From the NCBI RefSeq assembly GCF_013364355.1, contig NZ_CP054931.1:3782001-3846000 (forward strand): 64,000 nt of DNA, in the 5' to 3' direction. Position 1 is the stretch's first letter. Every line of letters starts with the position of its first letter. The DNA is from Stenotrophomonas sp. NA06056 (GTDB taxonomy: Bacteria; Pseudomonadota; Gammaproteobacteria; Xanthomonadales; Xanthomonadaceae). Made by a program: the position numbers and the translations under genes. Shown here piece after piece: positions 18,520 to 25,090 of this stretch. The notes under the pieces were generated by a model. It was given only the letters and a program-made list of their open reading frames with translations, was not told the DNA's origin and made no database searches.

Positions 18520-19029
18520 ATGTCCCAGTCCTCCAAGGCCAAGCGCGACAAGCGCAAGAAGCACCAGGCCAAGCGCCCGTTCCTCCGTCTGAACGCCCAG
18601 CAGCAGGTGCAGAACCATGCCGTGCTGGTGAACGAAGACGGCCAGGCCGTGGCTGCCATCGGCCTGCAGGGCCGCGAGTGGCTGCTGGCCATCGGCGGCC
18701 AGACCATGGGCAACGCCGACAACCCGGTGCCGATGCTGGCCATGCTCAAGCACCTGTCCAACGTGCAGGAAGCTGAAGGCCGCAAGGTCACCCTGGAGTA
18801 TTCGGAGCTGATGCAGAAGCTGCTCGACACCCTGGCCGCCGAAGCGGGCCAGACCGGCGAGGAGTACCTGGACAAGCTGGTGGCCGAGTTCGCCAGCGAG
18901 CAGGCTGAAGACGCAGCCGCCGAAGGCGAAGCTGCCGATGAAGCGGCTGCAGACACTGCCGGCGCCGAAGGCGCTGCCGACGCCGAGGCCGCTACGGCCG
19001 CCGACGCCGACGGCAAGCCGCAGGCCTGA
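18520..19029 (+). CDS. Conserved protein, basic head and acidic Ala-rich tail
   Basis: A 169-residue cytosolic protein. The first 20 residues are strongly basic (SSKAKRDKRKKHQAKR) and could bind nucleic acid. Residues 25-125 form the folded part (NHAVLVNEDGQAVAAIGLQG, then EYSELMQKLLDTLAAEAGQTG), and the last 45 residues are Ala/Glu/Asp-rich and probably disordered. The start at 18520 follows a GGTGATCC-type site. I do not recognise a named family; comparable ORFs occur in Xanthomonadaceae. It is 13 nt upstream of the DUF4031 gene and likely in one operon with it. Confidence 0.8.
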   Translation: MSQSSKAKRDKRKKHQAKRPFLRLNAQQQVQNHAVLVNEDGQAVAAIGLQGREWLLAIGGQTMGNADNPVPMLAMLKHLSNVQEAEGRKVTLEYSELMQKLLDTLAAEAGQTGEEYLDKLVAEFASEQAEDAAAEGEAADEAAADTAGAEGAADAEAATAADADGKPQA

Positions 19030-19042
19030 TCCGGCTGCGGCG

Positions 19043-19318
19043 GTGTCGGTCTACGTCGATGACGCGGTGCATCCCTGGCGCGGTCAGCGCTGGGCGCACC
19101 TGATGGCCGACACCCTGGCCGAGCTGCACGCGATGGCGGCGCAGCTCGGCATTCCGCCACGGGCCTTCCAGAACAAGGCCAGCGGGGCGCACTACGATGT
19201 CACCGCCGAACTGCGCGCGCAGGCGCTCGCACTGGGTGCGGTGGCCATTTCCCGGCACGTGGATCGCGCGCAGGTGAAAGCGGTGATCGCCAATGCCAGG
19301 GCGCAGTACCGGCCGTAG
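19043..19318 (+). CDS. DUF4031 family protein
   Basis: A 91-residue protein read from a GTG at 19043 (VSVYVDDAVHPWRGQRWAHL...). The phrases VYVDDAVHPWRGQRWAHL, ELHAMAAQLGIPPRAFQ and HYDVTAELRAQALALGAVAIS are characteristic of DUF4031, a small family of unknown function sometimes linked to nucleotide or RNA metabolism by context only. No ATG is available near the family N-terminus, so the GTG start is inferred. It lies 13 nt after the previous gene. Confidence 0.8.
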   Translation: MSVYVDDAVHPWRGQRWAHLMADTLAELHAMAAQLGIPPRAFQNKASGAHYDVTAELRAQALALGAVAISRHVDRAQVKAVIANARAQYRP

Positions 19319-19424
19319 GCCGCGCCCAAGGAACACGAGGGCGCGATTGGCATGAACGCATCGCAATGCGCGCGGAACCTGCCGCGACACATTGGACACG
19401 ATTCATCCAGCGCGGCGAGAAGCC

Positions 19425-19447
19425 GCCGGGCATGGCCCGGCGCTACC
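19425..19447. repeat. SMAG palindrome (gccgggcatggcccggc type)
   Basis: A stem gccgggc-at-ggcccggc followed by gctacc lies between the convergent genes ending at 19318 and 19456. The same variant is found at 35085, 39983 and 45003. The rest of the 137-bp spacer holds nothing recognisable. Confidence 0.75.
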
Positions 19448-19455
19448 GGTGACGC

Positions 19456-19998
19456 TCAGAACGGGTCGCTGCCCAGCCGCACTTCCACGTTCAGCAGCGA
19501 GCACAGCGCCAGCAGGGCGTCGTCATCGCGGGTCAGCGCCATCCAGCCACTGAAGCCCTCGTTGCCGGCATCCACGCTCCACAGCGTGTAGTTGTGCTCA
19601 CGCAGGCGGTCGAAGGCGGTGCTCATCAGCTGCACGCCGTCCAGGTCTGCGGCAAAGTCCTCATCGTCCAGGTCGCCACCCCAGTCCAGCTGCAGGTTGA
19701 AGCGCGCCGACAGCTCGTTTACCGCCGACTGCAGCGAATCGAAGTCATCACGCTCGACCTCGAAGCCGGACTGCCAGGCGATGGCGGTGAACAGCGCCGG
19801 CAGCCAATCGCTGTCGGCTTCCAGCGGCTGTCCGTCCTCGGACAGATGCTCGCGCCAGCGGTTGAACTGCTGCAGGGCCAGCTCTTCGTCGCCCGGATTG
19901 ATCAGCACGAGCAGGTTCCAGACCCGCGCCTCGAAGTCGTCCTCGTCGAAATCGTGGGCGTCTTCCTCGAAGTCGAAATAGTCGCTGTTGTCAGGCAT
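19456..19998 (-). CDS. Acidic conserved protein (DUF6630-like)
   Basis: A 180-residue very acidic cytosolic protein. It opens MPDNSDYFDFEEDAHDFDED and contains LLVLINPGDEELALQQFNRW, which recalls DUF6630-type proteins. The C-terminal half has LDWGGDLDDEDFAADLDGVQ and MALTRDDDALLALCSLLN. No catalytic motif is visible. The start at 19998 excludes a long unrelated extension. It is divergent from the DUF3297 gene at 20089. The family name is tentative. Confidence 0.75.
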   Translation of the reverse strand: MPDNSDYFDFEEDAHDFDEDDFEARVWNLLVLINPGDEELALQQFNRWREHLSEDGQPLEADSDWLPALFTAIAWQSGFEVERDDFDSLQSAVNELSARFNLQLDWGGDLDDEDFAADLDGVQLMSTAFDRLREHNYTLWSVDAGNEGFSGWMALTRDDDALLALCSLLNVEVRLGSDPF

Positions 19999-20088
19999 GG
20001 CGGAACGTCCTCGGGAGCAGGTGGGCATTCTACGGTTTATCCTGTACCGCTGAAGCCGGCCGTGGTGGCCGTCACTGTGAATGAAGCG

Positions 20089-20337
20089 ATGAGCGATACC
20101 CCTCCCGACCACCTGGCGATCAACCCGGCCAGCCCCTTCCACGATGCGCAGGCCCTGGAGCGCGGCGTTGGCGTGCGCTTCAATGACGTCGAGCGCGACA
20201 ACGTCGAGGAATACTCGGTCAGCGAAGGCTGGATCCGCGTGCAGGCCGGCAAGGCCCGCGACCGTCGCGGCAACCCGATGACCATCAAGGTCAAGGGCAA
20301 GGTCGAGGCGTATTTCCTGGAACAGAAGCCGGAATAA
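20089..20337 (+). CDS. DUF3297 family protein
   Basis: An 82-residue protein (MSDTPPDHLAINPASPFHDA...) matching the DUF3297 pattern: LERGVGVRFNDVERDNVEEY, SEGWIRVQAGKARDRRGNP and TIKVKGKVEAYF. The family is widespread in proteobacteria and has no established biochemical role. The ATG at 20089 is chosen because it starts the conserved region. It is divergent from the acidic protein at 19998 with a 90-bp spacer. Confidence 0.88.
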   Translation: MSDTPPDHLAINPASPFHDAQALERGVGVRFNDVERDNVEEYSVSEGWIRVQAGKARDRRGNPMTIKVKGKVEAYFLEQKPE

Positions 20338-20349
20338 GGGCTGAAAGGT

Positions 20350-20369
20350 GTGCGGACCAAGGTCCGCAC
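20350..20369. repeat. Palindrome gtgcggaccaaggtccgcac
   Basis: A perfect 20-bp palindrome between the convergent DUF3297 and antiporter genes. It is the same unit as each arm of 18404-18464 and probably forms a shared mRNA 3' end. Confidence 0.65.
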
Positions 20370-20397
20370 CCACCCAAGGGCCGGCGCCACCGCACGC

Positions 20398-22041
20398 TTA
20401 CTCGCGCTTGCGCGATTCCAGCAGGTCCAGGTTGCGGATCAGCCGCCGCGCGATCTCGTCCGACACCACCCCGCGACGGGTCAGCCGGAACAGTTCCTCG
20501 CGTTCGGCGTTGAGGCCGGCGTTGCGCAGCTGGCGGTAGCCGACTTCCATCCGGTTCACCTTCTCCGGGTCCACGTCGGGGTTGTCGCGGTCCAGGTGGC
20601 GCTGATACAGCATGCTCACCCGCGATGCGGCGTCGTTGTACAGCTGCACGTTCTCGGTGTTCTGGTTCAGCACCAGCTGCTGGCGCATGCGCTCCACGCC
20701 CGCCAACGCCGCCTTCGAGGACAGCTTGCGGGCCAGATCCTCTTCCTTGCGCTCACCCGAATCGGCCGGCAGCTGCAGGCCCTTCAACAGCTGCGGCAGC
20801 GCCACGCTGGCGCCAACCAGCGAGCACAGGATCACTGCGGCAGCCAGGAAGATCACCAGATCGCGTGCCGGGAACGGGCTGCCATCGGGCAGGAACAGCG
20901 GCAGGGTCAACACACCCGCCAGGGTGATCGCACCACGTACGCCGGCCACCGAGGTGGCCACCACGATGCGCCAGTTCGGTGCCTCGCCGTGCTCCAGGCC
21001 GCGCCGGCGCGCGCGCAGCAGGTTCCAGCGCAGCGACAGCCACACCCACAGCAGACGCAGCGCGATCAGCGTCGCGTTGATCACCAGCACGTACACCAGC
21101 AGCCACCACGCACTCTGATGACCGCTCTCGTTCATGGTGGTGGTGGCGCGTTCGACGATGCCCGGCAACTGCTCGCCCAGCAACACGAACATGATGCCGT
21201 TGAAGCTGAACTGCAGCATGTTCCAGACGCCGGCACGCTGCACGCGCATGCTGCCGGACACGCGGCCGGTCAGCTCGACGTAGCTCATCGCGATGCCGGC
21301 AGCGACCGCCGCCAGGATGCCCGAGGCGTGGATCTCTTCTGCCAGCAGGTACGCCGCGAACGGGATCAGCAGGTTGACCAGCATCGCCGCACCGGGCTCT
21401 TCGCCGAAGCGGCGCCACAGCCAGCGCTGGAACGTAGACACGCCCAGGGTGACCGCCACGCCGACGGCCAGGCCGGCCACCGCCACCCACAGGAACGTCA
21501 GCGACGCGGTCGCCAACGAGAAGGTACCGGTCATCACCGCCGCCACCGCGAAGCGGAAGCAGACCAGGCCGGACGCATCGTTGAGCAGCGACTCGCCTTC
21601 CAGGATGTGCATCAGGCGCTTGGGAATCGGTGCCTTGGCGGCGATTGCACCGACGGCCACCGGGTCGGTCGGTGACACGATCGCGGCCAGCGCGAAGCAC
21701 ACCGCAAGCGGCATCACCGGAATCATCCAGTGGATCAGCAGGCCTGCACCGATCACGGTGAACACCACCAGCCCGAATGCCAGTTCGAGGATCGCGCCCT
21801 TGTCGCGGAACAGGCCCTGCTTGGGAATGCGCCAGCCATCAAGGAACAGCAGCGGCGGCAGGAACAGCAGGAAGAACACTTCCGGTTCCAGCGCGTGGCC
21901 GCGGTTGAACACCCCGGCAATCACCGCACCGAGGCCGATCTGTACCAGCGGCAGCGGCAACGAGAATGGCAGGACGCGAACCAGGTAACCGCTGGCGACA
22001 ACGGCCACCAGCATCGCCAGGACGACTTCGATGGTGTGCAT
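20398..22041 (-). CDS. CPA1-family Na+/H+ antiporter (NhaP/YjcE type)
   Basis: A 547-residue inner-membrane exchanger with about 12 membrane segments in the first 410 residues. It has the CPA1 signatures FLLFLPPLLFLDGW, IVSPTDPVAVGAI (functional aspartate) and GESLLNDASGLV (the ND pair). A cytoplasmic C-terminal tail of about 130 residues follows (KLSSKAALAGVERMRQQLVL...), predicted helical, as in bacterial NhaP2/YjcE members where tails regulate activity. Its role is pH and sodium (possibly potassium) homeostasis. It is monocistronic and its start at 22041 faces the 3' end of the esterase operon. Confidence 0.93.
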   Translation of the reverse strand: MHTIEVVLAMLVAVVASGYLVRVLPFSLPLPLVQIGLGAVIAGVFNRGHALEPEVFFLLFLPPLLFLDGWRIPKQGLFRDKGAILELAFGLVVFTVIGAGLLIHWMIPVMPLAVCFALAAIVSPTDPVAVGAIAAKAPIPKRLMHILEGESLLNDASGLVCFRFAVAAVMTGTFSLATASLTFLWVAVAGLAVGVAVTLGVSTFQRWLWRRFGEEPGAAMLVNLLIPFAAYLLAEEIHASGILAAVAAGIAMSYVELTGRVSGSMRVQRAGVWNMLQFSFNGIMFVLLGEQLPGIVERATTTMNESGHQSAWWLLVYVLVINATLIALRLLWVWLSLRWNLLRARRRGLEHGEAPNWRIVVATSVAGVRGAITLAGVLTLPLFLPDGSPFPARDLVIFLAAAVILCSLVGASVALPQLLKGLQLPADSGERKEEDLARKLSSKAALAGVERMRQQLVLNQNTENVQLYNDAASRVSMLYQRHLDRDNPDVDPEKVNRMEVGYRQLRNAGLNAEREELFRLTRRGVVSDEIARRLIRNLDLLESRKRE

Positions 22042-22148
22042 GCTTCTTCCAGGAGCGGCGCGTGGGGCCGGAAAAACCGGAGTACGCCGGGGGACGGAAA
22101 AAACTTAACACAGCAGGCCGCCACTGCGGCCAGCCATCTGAATGCGCG

Positions 22149-22805
22149 TCAGGGCCGCGACAGCAAGCGCCGCTCGAGCCACGCCAGCGTGTCCCGCTGC
22201 ATGTCCGGCGACAGCGCATGGCCGACCGGGTAGCCCTGCAGCTGATGAGCCACGCCCAGCGCCTGCAACCGCCGCGATGCGGCTTCGGCCAGGGTGTAGG
22301 GCAGCTTGTCGTCGTCGTAGCCGTGCACCACCAGCGCGTCCAGCCCGGCGTGGCCCACATCGGCCGGGATGCTCGGCGCGATCTCCGGCAGGATGCGTCC
22401 GCTCAGGATCGCGAAGGACGCCACCCGCTGCGGCTGGGTCAGGGCAACGCTGGCGGCCATGATGCCGCCCTGGCTGAAGCCGGCCAGCGCGGTCTGCCGG
22501 GCGTCCAGTCCCAGCCGCTGTTGCTGGGCCGCCAGCCAATCCCCCAGCAGCAGGCGCGAGGTCTCGGCCTGCGCCGGATCGATCACTGGCCCCTGCGCGT
22601 CGAAGCGCACCGTGAACCAGCCGAACGCCTGTGGCCCGAAGACCAATGGGCCGCGCGGCAGCAGCACGTGCAGCCGCGGGTCGATGGCCGAGGCCAGCGG
22701 AAGCAGCGACTGCTCATTGCTGCCCACCCCGTGCAGCACCACCACCAGGCCCTGCGCCGGTCCTTGCGCAGGACGTTCCAGCACCGGTTGCAGCAGCGGG
22801 CTCAT
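22149..22805 (-). CDS. Serine carboxylesterase (YpfH/phospholipase-like alpha/beta hydrolase)
   Basis: A 218-residue cytosolic esterase. The nucleophile elbow is GFSQGG (S111), with the oxyanion region VVVLHGVGSNE (residues 21-31). The acid and histidine lie in VVHGYDDDKLPY and YPVGHALS. Its length and motifs match the small esterase/YpfH branch of ABH-fold phospholipases/carboxylesterases. The start overlaps the stop of the dioxygenase by 4 nt (ATGA), so it is third in the operon doxX - dioxygenase - esterase (minus strand). The substrate is unknown; context suggests an aromatic or lipid-derived ester. Confidence 0.92.
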   Translation of the reverse strand: MSPLLQPVLERPAQGPAQGLVVVLHGVGSNEQSLLPLASAIDPRLHVLLPRGPLVFGPQAFGWFTVRFDAQGPVIDPAQAETSRLLLGDWLAAQQQRLGLDARQTALAGFSQGGIMAASVALTQPQRVASFAILSGRILPEIAPSIPADVGHAGLDALVVHGYDDDKLPYTLAEAASRRLQALGVAHQLQGYPVGHALSPDMQRDTLAWLERRLLSRP

Positions 22806-23611
22806 GCCGCGTCCTGGGCGCGGTCGGCGCCGTCAAAGCGGTACAGATCCATCGCCAGGAAGCCGGCATCGATACCGGCATCGATGCGCTTGGCACCAAA
22901 GCCGCCCTCGCCCGCTGCACCCATCGCGAAGTACAGCGGCAGCAGATGCTCATCGGTAGGGTGCGCACGCTCCGCAAACGGCGCCTGTCGACGGTAATCG
23001 AACAGGGCATCGCGGTCATTGGCGGCCAGCCGCTGCTCCACCCAGTCGATGAAAGGCCGCACGTAGGGCGCTTCCTTGCCGTCCTGGTAGTTGCCCCAGT
23101 CGTGCAGGTTGTGGGTGATGCTGCCTGAGCCGATCAGCAGCACGCCCTGTTCGCGCAGCGGCGCCAGTGCACGACCCAGCGCGAACTGATGCTGCGGGCC
23201 CAGCATCGGCTGGATCGACACCGGCACCACCGGGATGTCGGCCTGCGGGTGCAGCAGGCGCAGCGGCACCCACGCGCCATGGTCGAGGCCACGCTGCGGG
23301 TCGATTGCCACCGGCAGGCCGGCGGCGGCGATGCGGCCCGCCACGTCCTCGGCCAGCGCAGCATCACCGGGGGCCGGGTACTGCAGCTCGAACAGTTCGC
23401 GTGGGAAACCACCGAAATCGTGAATGGTCGACGGCTGCGGATGGCTGCCGACCAGCGGCTGTCGGGCCAGCCAATGCGCCGAGGCGATGACGATCGCACG
23501 CGGCGTCGGTAGGTCGTGGGCCAGCTCGGCCAGGCGAACGCCGACCTGACCCGGGTGCAGGGCCGTCATCGGCGAGCCGTGGGAGATGTACAGCGAAGGC
23601 AGGCGGGACAT
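22802..23611 (-). CDS. DODA-type extradiol ring-opening dioxygenase
   Basis: A 269-residue protein of the class III extradiol dioxygenase fold, the LigB/YgiD group. The metal site is assembled from ISHGSP (H10), ASAHWLARQP, THNLHDWG and a late histidine in HPTDEHLLPL. In E. coli YgiD a zinc ion is bound and the protein can open DOPA rings in vitro; the natural substrate is unclear. The start at 23611 (MSRLPSLYISHGSP) gives the family N-terminus. It lies between doxX and the esterase in one operon opposite a LysR gene. Confidence 0.92.
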   Translation of the reverse strand: MSRLPSLYISHGSPMTALHPGQVGVRLAELAHDLPTPRAIVIASAHWLARQPLVGSHPQPSTIHDFGGFPRELFELQYPAPGDAALAEDVAGRIAAAGLPVAIDPQRGLDHGAWVPLRLLHPQADIPVVPVSIQPMLGPQHQFALGRALAPLREQGVLLIGSGSITHNLHDWGNYQDGKEAPYVRPFIDWVEQRLAANDRDALFDYRRQAPFAERAHPTDEHLLPLYFAMGAAGEGGFGAKRIDAGIDAGFLAMDLYRFDGADRAQDAA

Positions 23612-23654
23612 GATCTTCTCCAATGACAGGAACAGGCAGCGGGCCGGCTGACGA

Positions 23655-24065
23655 TCAGCGCGAACGCAGGGTCCAGCGACCATCGCCCAGCAGGAACAGC
23701 ACGATCAGGGCCAGCGCCCAGAACGCCGGGTATTCCCAGCCACCGCCCGCGTTGGCGAAGCTGAAACCGTTGGCGCCGTGCACCGTCACGATGGTGCCCA
23801 GCAGCAGTGGCACGCCAAGCAGGCCGATCCAGCGCGCGTAGATGCCGAGCAGCAGCGCTGCGGAAATCGCCAGTTCAACGGCGATGGTGAGGTAGCCCAG
23901 GACGCCGGGCAGGCCCAGCGACTCGAAGAAGGCCGCGGTACCGGCCGGGGTGAACACCAGCAGCTTGGTCAGCGCGTGGACCAGGAACAACACGCCCAGG
24001 GCCAGCCGCAGCAGGGTCGCGGCATACGGGGCGAGGGGGGACAGGGGAGCATGGGTAGCGTTCAT
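23655..24065 (-). CDS. DoxX-family membrane protein
   Basis: A 136-residue inner-membrane protein with four hydrophobic segments (LRLALGVLFLVHALTKLL, YLTIAVELAISAALLLG, LLGVPLLLGTIVTVHG and YPAFWALALIVLFLLG), the DoxX/YphA layout. Such proteins often accompany redox or detoxification enzymes. The start at 24065 excludes an unlikely long N-terminus. It is first in the operon with the dioxygenase and esterase, transcribed from the spacer shared with the LysR gene at 24160. Confidence 0.9.
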   Translation of the reverse strand: MNATHAPLSPLAPYAATLLRLALGVLFLVHALTKLLVFTPAGTAAFFESLGLPGVLGYLTIAVELAISAALLLGIYARWIGLLGVPLLLGTIVTVHGANGFSFANAGGGWEYPAFWALALIVLFLLGDGRWTLRSR

Positions 24066-24115
24066 GGGGCACCTCGGTGGGGACGATGCACAGGTTATTG
24101 CGCTCTCTATCGCCG

Positions 24116-24143
24116 ATAAATACGATGAATCGACCGTATTTAT
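24116..24143. promoter_or_regulatory. LysR-type operator between doxX and the LysR gene
   Basis: ATAAATACG (24116-24124) and CGTATTTAT (24135-24143) are perfect 9-bp inverted repeats separated by 10 nt. They lie 51 bp upstream of the doxX start and 17 bp upstream of the LysR start. The AT-rich dyad stands out in GC-rich DNA and fits a LysR-family binding site that overlaps the regulator's own promoter (autorepression plus activation of the operon; inference). Confidence 0.75.
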
Positions 24144-24159
24144 TTCAAAAGGCGCAACA

Positions 24160-25041
24160 ATGGACACTCTGGATGCCATGCGCGTGTTCGTCACGGTGGT
24201 CGAACGCAACGGCTTCAGCGCCGCCGCACAGGCGCTGGACATGTCCACGGCCGGGGTCACCCGCCAGGTCGCCGCGCTGGAAAAACGGCTGTCCACCCGT
24301 CTGCTTCACCGCACCACCCGCCGGGTCAGCCCGACCAGTGCCGGCGCCGCCTACTACGCGCAATGCGTGCGCCTGTTGGCCGAGTTCGATGCATTGGAAG
24401 CCAGCATCGGCGCACAGGCGCTGGAGCCGTCCGGCATGCTGCGCATCAATGCACCGGTCAGCTGGGGCATCGCCTGCCTCGGCCCTTTGCTGGCCGGCTA
24501 CCGCGAGCGCTTCCCGCAGGTCGAACTTGACCTGGCACTGTCTGATCGCCTGGTGGACATGGTCGAGGAAGGCTATGACGTGGCCATCCGCATCACCCGC
24601 GAGCCGGGCCCGACCCTGATCGCGCGGCGCCTCGGCCAATCGCGGATCAGCCTGTGTGCCGCACCGGCCTACCTGGCCGCGCATGGAACACCACAGACCC
24701 CGCAGGACCTGCAGATGCATGCCTGCCTCGGCTACAGCTACTGGGCAGCGGGCGACCACTGGCCACTGCAGGGACCCGGCGGCGAAGTGAAGGTCGCGGT
24801 CACCACCCTGCTACGCGCCAACAACGGCGATGTCCTGCGCGAAGCTGCCATCGCCGGCATGGGCGTGATCCTGCAGCCGGACTTCCTGCTGGAGGAAGCG
24901 CTCGCCGATGGCCGCCTGGTGCGCATCCTGCCCGGATGGGAAGCCGCACCCATCGGCATCTTCGCCGTCTACACCAGCCGCAGCCACCTCGCGCCGAAGG
25001 TACGCAGTTTCATCGACTACCTGGTGGAAACCGGGGTGTGA
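24160..25041 (+). CDS. LysR-family regulator of the doxX operon
   Basis: A 293-residue regulator. Residues 1-60 form the winged helix (MRVFVTVVERNGFSAAAQAL ... GVTRQVAALEKRL) and residues 90-290 the substrate-binding domain (GMLRINAPVSWGIACLGPL). It belongs to the CrgA-like branch with the RLLHRTTRRV signature. The ATG at 24160 follows aaaaggcgcaaca. It is divergent from doxX - dioxygenase - esterase across a 94-bp spacer with a 28-bp palindrome, so it is very likely their local regulator. Confidence 0.93.
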   Translation: MDTLDAMRVFVTVVERNGFSAAAQALDMSTAGVTRQVAALEKRLSTRLLHRTTRRVSPTSAGAAYYAQCVRLLAEFDALEASIGAQALEPSGMLRINAPVSWGIACLGPLLAGYRERFPQVELDLALSDRLVDMVEEGYDVAIRITREPGPTLIARRLGQSRISLCAAPAYLAAHGTPQTPQDLQMHACLGYSYWAAGDHWPLQGPGGEVKVAVTTLLRANNGDVLREAAIAGMGVILQPDFLLEEALADGRLVRILPGWEAAPIGIFAVYTSRSHLAPKVRSFIDYLVETGV

Positions 25042-25059
25042 GGGATCTGCCCGATTTCC

Positions 25060-25088
25060 GGTAGTGCCGGCCGCGGGCCGGCACTACC
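25060..25088. repeat. GTAG...CTAC palindrome at a convergent 3' end
   Basis: GGTAGTGCCGGCC-gcg-GGCCGGCACTACC is a 13-bp perfect stem, complete with the GTAG/CTAC ends of SMAG repeats. It fills the 49-bp gap between the LysR stop and the stop of the GGDEF/EAL gene and likely acts as a bidirectional mRNA end. Confidence 0.8.
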
Positions 25089-25090
25089 GG

